In this document: piece after piece, positions 1 to 7,059 of the stretch
How the letters are laid out: each line of letters begins with the position of its first letter
How positions within the stretch are numbered: the first letter of the stretch is position 1
DNA from: CAYJLB01 sp964370845
Lineage (GTDB): Bacteria; Bacillota; Clostridia; Oscillospirales; Ruminococcaceae
Assembly (NCBI GenBank): GCA_964370845.1
Contig: CAYJLB010000062.1
Location: 1 to 12,644, forward strand
Direction of reading: 5' to 3'
Length of the DNA: 12,644 nucleotides
Made by a program: the position numbers and the translations under genes
The notes under the pieces: generated by a model
The model's database searches: none
The model's input: the letters and a program-made list of their open reading frames with translations, nothing else
What the model was told of the DNA's origin: nothing

Positions 1-362
1 AAAAAGAAATTGATTATTTTAAAGAAAGCTATGACAATCTTTTGCCGAAAGTTTATTTATCATATGAAAGAGAAGCGTATTTTTGTTATGATGATGAAAA
101 TTTTAGAATGACTTTCGATTTTAATATTAAAATGCGTGACAATAATATTACATTATTTGATAGCGAGGAAGATAACAAGGTTTTAGAAGATGAATTTGTT
201 TTGCTTGAAGTAAAAACAGTTCAAGGATTACCTTTTTGGTTTATAGATTTTTTAAATGAAAGTAATATTTTTAGTACATCATTTTCGAAATATGGAACGG
301 CATATAATACATTTATTTTGCCGAAATTTATTGGAGATTTAAGGAGAATAGCAAATGCTTGA
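1..362 (+). CDS. VTC-domain protein (polyphosphate polymerase-like), 3' end only
   Basis: The reading frame is open from base 3 to a TGA at 360-362, so this is the C-terminal part (about 119 residues) of a gene that starts outside the window; an apparent TTG start at 42 is only an internal codon. Visible are the P-K-V-x-L-x-Y-x-R-E-A-Y stretch, R-M-T-F-D a little later, and an acidic-hydrophobic strand ending in L-L-E-V-K. This order is that of the tunnel-forming VTC domain, which in eukaryotic VTC4 makes polyphosphate from nucleotide and in bacteria is often found beside DUF4956 and CotH genes. Its last 8 bases overlap the next gene, whose ribosome site (AAGGAG at 341-346) lies inside it, so the two are translationally coupled. 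The family call is fairly firm. The catalytic activity cannot be judged because the N-terminal basic residues are missing. Confidence 0.8.
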   Translation, partial: KEIDYFKESYDNLLPKVYLSYEREAYFCYDDENFRMTFDFNIKMRDNNITLFDSEEDNKVLEDEFVLLEVKTVQGLPFWFIDFLNESNIFSTSFSKYGTAYNTFILPKFIGDLRRIANA

Positions 363-1044
363 TAATTTATTTAACGGAATTTTTAACACAACGGGAGTGA
401 CGAGTATAACTCTTGCTCAATTTTTGATTTGTATGTTAATTGCCCTAATTTTAGGTGTGTTTTTGGCTAAAATATTTAGTATTAAAGGTAAGTCAACAAA
501 AGGTTTTTTAGCAACTCTAGCTCTTTTACCTACAGTAATAGCAATGGTTATAATTATGGTAAACGGAAATATTGGTGCTGGTGTTGCGGTTGCTGGGGCA
601 TTTAGTTTAGTTCGATTTCGCTCCGTTCCTGGAACTGCAAAAGAAATTGGTGCAATTTTTACTGCAATGGGGACAGGTCTAACTGTTGGAATGGGATATT
701 TAGGATATGCTGTTTTATTCACTGTAATCGCATGTTTATTCGCTTTAATTCTTGATGTAATAAACTTTGGTGAGAGTAAAAATAATATTAGAACATTACA
801 TATCACTATACCAGAAAATTTGAATTATACTGATGTGTTTGATGACTTATTTTCAATATATACAAACAATATTAATTTGATAACTTCAAAAACTACAAAT
901 ATGGGAAGTTTATTTAAACTAAGCTATGAAATTGAATTAAAAGATACTTTAAAGGAAAAAGAATTTATTGACGAACTGCGTACAAGAAATGGAAATTTAG
1001 AAATTATTATTACTAAACAAGAAATGTTCGCTAATGTGCTTTAA
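355..1044 (+). CDS. DUF4956 family membrane protein
   Basis: A protein of 229 residues, about the usual size for the family. The N-terminal 135 or so residues are strongly hydrophobic, with probable membrane segments near 20-40, 50-70 and 110-137 and a glycine/alanine-rich stretch around 73-85. The family hallmark F-S-L-V-R-F-R-S-V-P-G-T-A-K-E-I lies at about 83-98. A soluble C-terminal domain of about 90 residues follows, with alternating strands and helices, probably cytoplasmic. The start is set by AAGGAG at 341-346, eight bases before the ATG. It overlaps the VTC-domain gene by 8 bp. VTC/DUF4956 pairs recur in Clostridia, and the usual idea is that the membrane protein works with the VTC enzyme, but its biochemical role is not established. 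Family assignment is confident; function is inference. Confidence 0.85.
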   Translation: MLDNLFNGIFNTTGVTSITLAQFLICMLIALILGVFLAKIFSIKGKSTKGFLATLALLPTVIAMVIIMVNGNIGAGVAVAGAFSLVRFRSVPGTAKEIGAIFTAMGTGLTVGMGYLGYAVLFTVIACLFALILDVINFGESKNNIRTLHITIPENLNYTDVFDDLFSIYTNNINLITSKTTNMGSLFKLSYEIELKDTLKEKEFIDELRTRNGNLEIIITKQEMFANVL

Positions 1045-1092
1045 TGAGTTAAGTTAAAATTCCAATAGAGTGCCTAAATGAATGGTCATAAG

Positions 1093-1107
1093 CTTGAAAA
1101 AATCAAG
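1093..1107 (+). other. Small hairpin before the beta-helix gene
   Basis: CTTGA, a 5-base A-rich loop, then TCAAG lies directly before the ribosome site. It is a weak five-pair stem with no U-tract, so it is not a terminator. It might affect mRNA processing or translation. It may be chance. Confidence 0.2.
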
Positions 1108-1124
1108 AAAGGAATGATTTATTT

Positions 1125-2546
1125 ATGAAAAAAATAATTTTAGCAATAATAATTATATCATCGCTAGCATTATCAGCTTGCACTGATAACAATGGTGATG
1201 TTAACGCAAATTCTAATACTATAGAAAATCTGGGAGAAACCACTACACTTACTATTGAAAGTGAGAATTATATAGAAGATTTGGAAGAAAGTCAACCTTT
1301 AACCGATGATGAAATAGATATTACAAACAGTGGAACGTATGAATTTTCGGGAGATTATTCAAATATTACTGTAAATGTGAATAAGGATATTGACGAGGGG
1401 ATTGTTTATCTTGTTTTAAATAATGCAAATATTATAAGTGAAACGGGAACTCCAATTAATATTATTGAGGCGAAAGATGTTGTAATAGTTCTTGAAGGTG
1501 AAAATACTATAACTCAAGGTGAAATTGTAACAGAAGATACTGAATTTCCATCAGCTGCATTATATTCAAAGGCTGACACAGTAATAACTGGTGAGGGAAG
1601 CCTTACTGTGAACACTGAATATCGTGACGGAATTAACAGCCGTGATGACCTTATTATTGAAAATGCAACTATAGTTGTGAACTCTGTTGAGGACGGAATT
1701 TTAGGAAAAGATTTGCTTTCAATAAGTGAGGCTAATATCACAATTACTAGTGGAAAAGACGGATTAAAAGCTTCTAATGATGAAGATTTAGACAAAGGAA
1801 ATCTCTTTATTTCAGGTGGAGATTATTTGATAAATGCTCAAAATGACGGAATTTCAGCAGAACAAATTTTACAAATTGAAAGCGGGAATTTTGAAATTTA
1901 TTCAGGTGGCGGATTTGTGGAAGTCTTGAATGAAATAACAAGGGGCGAGGGTTCAGGGAATACAGTTTCTGCTACAGATTTACTTGAATATAGCATGAAA
2001 GGGATAAAATCCAATGATATTATCATAAATGGTGGTGAATTTATACTTTCTTCTTATGAAGATACAATCCACGCTAACAATAATCTCACTATAAATGGTG
2101 GAACTTTTGAGATTATTACAGGAGATGATGCTTTTCACGCTGACTTTGCTTTAGTTATTAATGATGGAAATATAACAGTTACTGATGGTTATGAGGGATT
2201 AGAAGGCTCAACAATTGATGTAAATGGTGGAGATATTACTATAAATGTCCTTGACGATGCAGTAAACGCAAGTAGTGATGAGGGTTATGTTAAAATTACT
2301 GGTGGGAATATTTATTTACAATCAAGAGGTGACGGAATTGATTCAAATAACGATTTATACATCGAAGGTGGAACAATTGTCATTGAGGTAGATGCAATTT
2401 ATTCTGGTGGAGATAGCGAACTTGATGTAAGTGGTGAATTTAGTATATCAGGTGGAAGTATCACAGATGGAAATGGTAATGAAATCGGTTTAAACACTCA
2501 AGGTGGATTTTCTCAGCAACAAAATTCGGGAAGACCAAGACGTTAG
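1125..2546 (+). CDS. Beta-helix lipoprotein, Cthe_2159-like carbohydrate-binding domain protein
   Basis: A protein of 473 residues that begins with a short basic-hydrophobic leader and a lipobox L-S-A-C with the lipidated cysteine at residue 19, so it is exported and anchored on the outer face of the membrane. The rest is an acidic series of short repeated strands rich in N-G-G, D-G-I and D-A-x-x-A turns (for example D-G-I-N-S, D-G-I-L-G, D-G-L-K-A, D-A-F-H-A, D-A-V-N-A, D-G-I-D-S), as expected of a right-handed parallel beta-helix. This pattern matches the family of Clostridium thermocellum Cthe_2159, a beta-helix protein reported to bind acidic polysaccharide and cellulose. The tail is Q/G/R-rich and ends in R-P-R-R. 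The ribosome site AAGGAATG lies near 1109-1116, 80 bp after the DUF4956 gene, so co-transcription is likely. The ligand is unknown. Confidence 0.8.
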   Translation: MKKIILAIIIISSLALSACTDNNGDVNANSNTIENLGETTTLTIESENYIEDLEESQPLTDDEIDITNSGTYEFSGDYSNITVNVNKDIDEGIVYLVLNNANIISETGTPINIIEAKDVVIVLEGENTITQGEIVTEDTEFPSAALYSKADTVITGEGSLTVNTEYRDGINSRDDLIIENATIVVNSVEDGILGKDLLSISEANITITSGKDGLKASNDEDLDKGNLFISGGDYLINAQNDGISAEQILQIESGNFEIYSGGGFVEVLNEITRGEGSGNTVSATDLLEYSMKGIKSNDIIINGGEFILSSYEDTIHANNNLTINGGTFEIITGDDAFHADFALVINDGNITVTDGYEGLEGSTIDVNGGDITINVLDDAVNASSDEGYVKITGGNIYLQSRGDGIDSNNDLYIEGGTIVIEVDAIYSGGDSELDVSGEFSISGGSITDGNGNEIGLNTQGGFSQQQNSGRPRR

Positions 2547-2598
2547 TAATCACTTTTTGCTAGATTTAAAGACTTTAAAAAATAATTTTAAATAATAC

Positions 2599-2634
2599 AA
2601 AACCTTGTACTAAAAAGTGCAAGGTTTTTGTGTT
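2599..2634 (+). terminator. Intrinsic terminator after the VTC/DUF4956/beta-helix operon
   Basis: The arm AAAACCTTGTAC (2599-2610) pairs along all 12 positions, with one G-U, with GTGCAAGGTTTT (2617-2628) around a 6-base loop. A T-rich run follows. It separates the first operon from the two-component operon. Confidence 0.88.
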
Positions 2635-2659
2635 TTTGTATAAAATAATTTATGATATT

Positions 2660-2692
2660 TTTAATCAAATTTTAATAAATCTATGTTATAAT
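2660..2692 (+). promoter_or_regulatory. Promoter of the two-component operon with a TTTAAT direct repeat
   Basis: TTTAAT occurs at 2660-2665 and again at 2671-2676, exactly 11 bp apart, followed after 10 bp by a perfect TATAAT -10 box at 2687-2692. No good TTGACA is present; the repeats sit on the -35 region. This is the usual layout of a promoter activated by an OmpR-family dimer bound to direct repeats one helical turn apart. The same layout occurs twice before the PepSY gene, so autoregulation by the adjacent regulator is the natural reading. Confidence 0.7.
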
Positions 2693-2721
2693 AAAAATAA
2701 ATAAATTTAGGGAGGATTACT

Positions 2722-3396
2722 ATGCGAATTTTGCTTGCTGAAGATGAGCGTGATATGAATAAAATTATTACGAAAAAATTAGTGTCCGAGGGTTACGCTG
2801 TTGATAGTTGTTTCGATGGGCAAGAGGCACTTGAATATATAGAAAGCACGGATTATGATGTTGTGATACTTGATATTATGATGCCAAAGAGGGACGGTTT
2901 TTCCGTTCTTGAAACAATGCGTTCGAAAAGGATAGAAACTCCCGTGATTTTTCTAACTGCAAGAGATGCTGTGTCGGATAGAGTTAAAGGACTTGATTTA
3001 GGTGCGAATGATTATCTTGTAAAGCCTTTTTCTTTTGAGGAATTAATGGCTCGTATTCGTGTTATGACAAGATTGAAAGCAGGGAAGTCTACAAGTATTT
3101 TATCAATTGCTGATTTGTCACTTGATACAAGCTCACACATTGTAAAGCGTGGAGGTACAGTAATAAATCTATCAGCAAAAGAGTATGCAATTCTAAAATA
3201 TATGATGTATAATACAGGAATTGTTTTGTCAAGAGAAAAAATTGAAAATCACATTTGGAATTATGACTATGAAGGTGGCACAAATGTTGTGGACGTTTAT
3301 ATTAGATATTTAAGAAAAAAGATTGACAGTGAATATGCTATAAAACTCATACATACAGTAAGAGGAAGCGGTTATGTGCTTCGGGAGGGTATATGA
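2722..3396 (+). CDS. OmpR/PhoB-family response regulator
   Basis: A protein of 224 residues, a normal length. The receiver domain (about 1-115) has the acidic pair E7-D8, the phospho-acceptor D51 in V-I-L-D-I-M-M-P, the switch threonine T79 in F-L-T-A-R-D and the conserved K101 in L-V-K-P-F. The C-terminal winged-helix DNA-binding domain (about 128-222) ends with the typical V-D-V-Y-I-R-Y-L-R-K-K-I recognition helix and a T-V-R-G-S-G-Y-V-L wing. GGGAGG at 2710-2715 sets the start. It overlaps the kinase gene by ATGA. The likely targets are the TTTAAT repeats in front of itself and of the PepSY gene. The signal is unknown. All residues needed for phosphorylation are present. Confidence 0.95.
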   Translation: MRILLAEDERDMNKIITKKLVSEGYAVDSCFDGQEALEYIESTDYDVVILDIMMPKRDGFSVLETMRSKRIETPVIFLTARDAVSDRVKGLDLGANDYLVKPFSFEELMARIRVMTRLKAGKSTSILSIADLSLDTSSHIVKRGGTVINLSAKEYAILKYMMYNTGIVLSREKIENHIWNYDYEGGTNVVDVYIRYLRKKIDSEYAIKLIHTVRGSGYVLREGI

Positions 3397-4745
3397 ATAA
3401 AATATCGGCAAAAATAAGGCTAACCCTTTTTACAACATTTTTAATGCTACTTATGGCAAGTATTTTAATCGGATTAATGTTTTCTATTAGTGATGACATT
3501 GTTTCTGCTAACAGTATTGCCCAACTAACTGAAGTAGTTGACGACAACTCGGACGAGCTTGAGTTTGATGACGGAAAACTTGATACTGATGATGTGGATT
3601 TCTTCAAAAAAGGAGTGTACACGCTGTTATATTCACAGGACGGTGAATATATAGCAGGGGATTTTCCTGAAAAAGATATTTCTACAATTCCATTTGCGGA
3701 CAAAGAAACATCAGAGTATACAGTTGATGGAACATTATATTTTATTTATGACCGATTAGCTTCTGTCGAGGACTCACGCTCCCTTGTTTGGATGCGTGGA
3801 GTTATAGCTGTTGATGAGGTAGCAAGTGCCACAAATAGCGTTTTACAAATTGCACTATTCGCCTTACCGTTGTTTGTAATTTTGGGTGGTATAGGTTGTT
3901 ATTTTATCGCTAAAAGTACATTCCGTCCTATAGACAAAATTGTTAAGACAGCAGAAGAAATTAGTGCAAGTGAAAACCTTTCTTTGCGTATTGATTTGAA
4001 AGACGGAAGCCCAGAAATTCGCAAACTTTCCGAAACTTTTGATAAAATGTTTGAACGTTTAGAGGGTGCTTTTGAAGCGGAGAAACAGTTTACTTCTGAC
4101 GTTTCTCACGAGCTTAGAACTCCGACTGCTGTTATTTTAGCACAGTGTGAGTATGCAATTGGGGAAAATATCGACCTAGAGGATAAAGAGGACGCACTTG
4201 AAACAGTGCAAAGACAAGCGTTAAAGATGTCAAACCTTATAGCAAATTTATTAAATCTAATTCGCCTTGATAGGGGCGCACATAAAGCAGAGATTGAGGA
4301 AATAAATCTAAGTGAGCTTGTAGAAGAACTTTGCGAGGAACAGAGTTTACTTGCTCCAGAAAATATCAAACTAACTTATGATATTAAACCAAATATAAGA
4401 GGTTTCTTTGATTATGCAATGATTAGCAGACTTCTTGAAAATTTAATAAGCAATTCATTTCGTTATAGCAAAGAAAAAGGAAACGCTCATGTCAGCCTTT
4501 CAGAAACTGAAGCAGAAATTATTTTGTCTGTAAAAGATGACGGTATTGGTATAGCCAAAGAAAATCAAGAAAAGATTTGGCACAGATTTTATCAAGTAGA
4601 CAGCTCGCGCACAGCTAGTCAAAATGGAAGCATGGGCTTAGGGCTTTCTATGGTAGCTCAAATTGCAAAACTTCACAATGCAAAAATTTCACTTGAAAGT
4701 GAGGAAGGTAAAGGAAGTTTGTTTACCGTAAAATTTTTAAAATAA
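3393..4745 (+). CDS. Membrane sensor histidine kinase, HAMP-HisKA-HATPase
   Basis: A protein of 450 residues, the cognate kinase of the preceding regulator. The first membrane segment lies at about 10-32 and the second at about 151-173, with an extracytoplasmic sensor of about 118 residues between them that is very acidic near residues 47-70 (many D and E). A HAMP linker follows (about 174-228), then the H-box S-H-E-L-R-T-P with phospho-acceptor H239. The N-box lies near 347-356 (N350 and N354 in L-L-E-N-L-I-S-N-S), the G1 box D-D-G-I-G-I at about 382-387 and the G2 box G-x-G-L-G-L at 414-418. It should be a fully active kinase. GGGAGGG lies just before the ATG at 3393. The next gene is a lipoprotein with PepSY repeats, a domain also found in extracytoplasmic modulators, so that product could tune this sensor. 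The stimulus is not visible. Confidence 0.95.
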   Translation: MNKISAKIRLTLFTTFLMLLMASILIGLMFSISDDIVSANSIAQLTEVVDDNSDELEFDDGKLDTDDVDFFKKGVYTLLYSQDGEYIAGDFPEKDISTIPFADKETSEYTVDGTLYFIYDRLASVEDSRSLVWMRGVIAVDEVASATNSVLQIALFALPLFVILGGIGCYFIAKSTFRPIDKIVKTAEEISASENLSLRIDLKDGSPEIRKLSETFDKMFERLEGAFEAEKQFTSDVSHELRTPTAVILAQCEYAIGENIDLEDKEDALETVQRQALKMSNLIANLLNLIRLDRGAHKAEIEEINLSELVEELCEEQSLLAPENIKLTYDIKPNIRGFFDYAMISRLLENLISNSFRYSKEKGNAHVSLSETEAEIILSVKDDGIGIAKENQEKIWHRFYQVDSSRTASQNGSMGLGLSMVAQIAKLHNAKISLESEEGKGSLFTVKFLK

Positions 4746-4755
4746 AATTAAAAGC

Positions 4756-4788
4756 TTTAATGTTTCTTTAATTTTTCCACTTTATAAT
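4756..4788 (+). promoter_or_regulatory. Distal PepSY-gene promoter with a TTTAAT direct repeat
   Basis: TTTAAT at 4756-4761 and at 4767-4772 (11-bp period), then 10 bp, then a perfect TATAAT at 4783-4788. Spacing is identical to the regulator's own promoter. The expected start is near 4795. The -10 box lies inside the 5' arm of a terminator hairpin (4777-4824). Confidence 0.65.
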
Positions 4789-4829
4789 TTAGTTATTGAG
4801 AATTCAAATTAAATTGTAAAGTGGTTTTT
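4777..4829 (+). terminator. Long-armed terminator after the two-component operon
   Basis: CCACTTTATAATTTA (4777-4791) pairs over 15 positions, with one G-U, with TAAATTGTAAAGTGG (4810-4824). The 18-base loop can add a small TTGA/TCAA stem. TTTTT follows at once. The hairpin would stop transcripts arriving from the kinase gene. Transcripts starting at the promoter embedded in the 5' arm lack that arm and should escape. Confidence 0.65.
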
Positions 4830-4856
4830 AATAGAAAATTTAATAAATTTTACAGT

Positions 4857-4889
4857 TTTAATGTTACTTTAATTTTCAGGATGTAAAAT
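4857..4889 (+). promoter_or_regulatory. Proximal PepSY-gene promoter with a TTTAAT direct repeat
   Basis: A second copy of the same arrangement: TTTAAT at 4857-4862 and 4868-4873 (11-bp period), 10 bp, then TAAAAT at 4884-4889. The five bases between the repeats are GTTAC here and GTTTC in the distal copy, so the two blocks look like duplicates. A start near 4896 gives a short leader before the ATG at 4936. Confidence 0.65.
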
Positions 4890-4935
4890 ACTAATAACAA
4901 GAAAAGTTATGACGAAAATACTGGGAGGTATTACT

Positions 4936-5838
4936 ATGAAATCAAAAAACACAATGAAAAAAATCGGAATTATCACTTGTGCTGTTCTTATTACAGCAAC
5001 TCTAGCAGGCTGTGGTATGTCCCGTGAACAATCAACTGGAGCACAAAATAATACTGTACAACAAACTGAGTCAGAAACTACAAAAGCATCAACTGATACT
5101 TTAACAAATGCTGCTGAATATATCGACGAAGCACAAGCAAAAACTATTGCCCTTGAACATGCTGGGAAAAATGAAGCAGACGTTTCACATATGCATTGCA
5201 AACTTGATTATGATGATGGCGTAGCAGAATATGAAGTAGAGTTTTGGGACGGAACAACAGAATATGACTATGAAATCAATGCAGTAAGTGGCGAAATTAT
5301 AGGATATGACTACGATATGGAAAGCTATGATGCAAGACCTGTAACAACAACTAATTCAAATGTTTCTGCTGAATATATCGACGAAGCTCAAGCAAAAGCT
5401 ATTGCCCTTGAACATGCTGGAAAAAATGAAGCAAACGTTTCACATATGCATTGCAAACTTGATTATGATGATGGAGTAGCAGAATATGAAGTAGAGTTTT
5501 GGGACGGAACAACAGAATATGACTATGAAATCAATGCAGTAAGCGGTGAAATTATAGTCTATGACTACGATATGGAAAGCTATGATGCAAGACCTGTAAC
5601 AACAACTGATTCAAATGTTTCTACTGAATATATCGACGAAGTACAAGCGAAAACTATTGCCCTTGAACATGCAGGGGTGACAGAAAGTGAAGCTGGTGTT
5701 GTAAAATGCGAATTCGACTTTGACGATGGCTATGCTGAATATGAAATCGAGTGGGAAATCGGAAGAATGGAGTACGAATACACAATTAGTGCTACCGACG
5801 GTACGATTTTCGAACACGATGTAGAATATGACGATTAA
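4936..5838 (+). CDS. Lipoprotein with three PepSY-like repeats
   Basis: A protein of 300 residues. I start it at 4936, where GGGAGG sits seven bases upstream; the in-frame ATG at 4909 has no ribosome site and would put charged residues before the leader. A lipobox L-A-G-C places the lipid-anchored cysteine at residue 26. A Q/T/S-rich linker follows, then three repeats at about 60-144, 145-229 and 230-300. Each has the PepSY pattern: an E-A-Q-A-x-x-I-A-L-E-H-A-G helix, a D-Y-D-D-G-V-A-E-Y-E-V strand, a Y-D-Y-E-I-N-A strand, then S-G-E-I-I. The first two repeats are nearly identical and the third has diverged. The protein is very acidic. PepSY domains are thought to act outside the cell as modulators or inhibitors of partner proteins. 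Its position after the kinase and its TTTAAT promoters suggest it belongs to that regulon, possibly as feedback or as an effector. Confidence 0.85.
   Translation: MKSKNTMKKIGIITCAVLITATLAGCGMSREQSTGAQNNTVQQTESETTKASTDTLTNAAEYIDEAQAKTIALEHAGKNEADVSHMHCKLDYDDGVAEYEVEFWDGTTEYDYEINAVSGEIIGYDYDMESYDARPVTTTNSNVSAEYIDEAQAKAIALEHAGKNEANVSHMHCKLDYDDGVAEYEVEFWDGTTEYDYEINAVSGEIIVYDYDMESYDARPVTTTDSNVSTEYIDEVQAKTIALEHAGVTESEAGVVKCEFDFDDGYAEYEIEWEIGRMEYEYTISATDGTIFEHDVEYDD
5113..5835 (+). repeat. 255-bp in-gene tandem repeat (PepSY units)
   Basis: Units start at 5113, 5368 and 5623, exactly 255 bp (85 codons) apart. Units 1 and 2 differ at only scattered positions. Unit 3 keeps the opening of the unit and then diverges and ends early. 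This points to a recent duplication or to gene conversion between units 1 and 2. Confidence 0.9.
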
Positions 5839-5874
5839 AGCAATATTTTAATAATTGATAAAATCAAATTAAAC

Positions 5875-5924
5875 AAATAGGGAGTGACGAAACATTGTTT
5901 TCAAGTTTCATCACTCCCTATTTT
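5875..5924. terminator. Bidirectional terminator between the PepSY gene and nspC
   Basis: AAATAGGGAGTGA-C-GAAAC pairs with GTTTC-A-TCACTCCCTATTT around an 11-base loop, with one internal mismatch. It has T-rich sequence downstream on the plus strand and A/T-rich sequence on the other side, where minus-strand transcripts would exit. It lies between two converging genes, so it can serve both. Confidence 0.88.
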
Positions 5925-5928
5925 ATTA

Positions 5929-7059
5929 TTAAGATAATCTACATTTAAAGTTTTCGTATGAAAATTCTTTTACTATTTCAATAGTTCCATCTTTTTTGAG
6001 TAATGCAATTGATGGCAAAGGCATACCATTAAAAGTATTATTTTTCACCATGGAATAAATCGCCATGTCCTCAAAAATCAGTTTATCACCAACATTTAAA
6101 GCCTTATCAAAAGAATAATCACCAATAACATCACCCGCTAAACAAGTAGGCCCTGTTAATCTGTAAGTGTGTGATTTTTCATTTGCCTCACCACTTTCAA
6201 AAAGGGGAGGGCGATATGGCATTTCTATAACATCGGGCATGTGGCATGCAGCCGACGTGTCTAAAATGCAAATTTCCATGCCATTTTCAACAATATCAAG
6301 CACTGATGTTACCATATATCCCCCGTGATAAGCAATAGCTTCGCCAGGTTCTAAATAAACTTCCACATTATACTTTTCTCTAAAAGCTTTGACAGTTTTA
6401 ATAAGTCCATCTCGGTCATAATCGGGGCGAGTTATGTGATGTCCGCCACCGAAGTTTACCCATTTTACTTGATGTAAAAACTTAGAGAACTTTTCTTCAA
6501 CAGCTTTTAAAGTTTCCTCTAAAGCGTCAAAATTTTGCTCGCAAAGTGTGTGGAAATGAAGTCCATCTATATCACTGTCAAGCTCTGTTGGAAATTTTTC
6601 AGGAATAACTCCCATTCGTGACCCAGTAGCACAAGGGTCATAAAGACCTCCACCTTGAGTTGAATGCATAGGATTTATGCGAATTCCGCAACTTCTGCCA
6701 TATTTTTTTGCTTTTTCTTTGTATCTGTTCCACTCATTAAAAGAGTTGAAAATCACATGGTCGCATATGGAAAAAATTTCGTCCATCTCTTTTGGTGTAT
6801 AAGCTGCGGAAAAAACATGATTTTCTTTTCCCATTTCTTCAAATCCAAGTTTTGCTTCAAAAAGTCCACTAGCAGTTGCTCCGCTTAAATATTCCCCAAT
6901 CATTGGGTAAAGTCGAAACATTGAAAACGCCTTTTGGGCTAAAAGAATTTTACAACCAGCTTTGTCAGCAACATCTTTTAAAATCTTTAAATTATTTTCA
7001 ATTTTAGCCTCGTCAACAACATAAGACGGGGTTTTAATTTCAAAAAGTACTTTGTTCAT
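5929..7059 (-). CDS. nspC: Carboxynorspermidine/carboxyspermidine decarboxylase
   Basis: A protein of 376 residues, a PLP enzyme of the alanine-racemase-like fold that removes the carboxyl group from carboxynorspermidine or carboxyspermidine, the last step of the aspartate-semialdehyde route to triamines. Visible residues are the PLP lysine K43 in L-A-Q-K-A-F, H168 and H170 with the following T-L-C-E-Q, the glycine loop G-G-G-H-H (204-208), E-P-G-E (237-240) and the active-site stretch A-C-H-M-P-D with C272 and D276. I start at 7059, where the ATG shares a base with the stop of the dehydrogenase gene (TAATG) and GGTGGA precedes it; the longer frame to 7107 adds 16 residues that have no family look. 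It is the last gene of the operon. Whether the substrate is the C7 or C8 carboxy-triamine cannot be told from sequence. Confidence 0.93.
   Translation of the reverse strand: MNKVLFEIKTPSYVVDEAKIENNLKILKDVADKAGCKILLAQKAFSMFRLYPMIGEYLSGATASGLFEAKLGFEEMGKENHVFSAAYTPKEMDEIFSICDHVIFNSFNEWNRYKEKAKKYGRSCGIRINPMHSTQGGGLYDPCATGSRMGVIPEKFPTELDSDIDGLHFHTLCEQNFDALEETLKAVEEKFSKFLHQVKWVNFGGGHHITRPDYDRDGLIKTVKAFREKYNVEVYLEPGEAIAYHGGYMVTSVLDIVENGMEICILDTSAACHMPDVIEMPYRPPLFESGEANEKSHTYRLTGPTCLAGDVIGDYSFDKALNVGDKLIFEDMAIYSMVKNNTFNGMPLPSIALLKKDGTIEIVKEFSYENFKCRLS

Noticed and set aside
417..806. Antisense frame of 129 codons inside the DUF4956 gene
   Set aside because: It is a shadow of a well-supported membrane protein gene, without a ribosome site or recognisable domain.
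4909..4935. Upstream ATG for the PepSY lipoprotein
   Set aside because: There is no ribosome site before it, and it would spoil the lipoprotein leader; GGGAGG favours 4936.
5113..5835. CRISPR or non-coding tandem array
   Set aside because: The 255-bp period is a multiple of three, the frame stays open throughout and the units encode PepSY-like domains.
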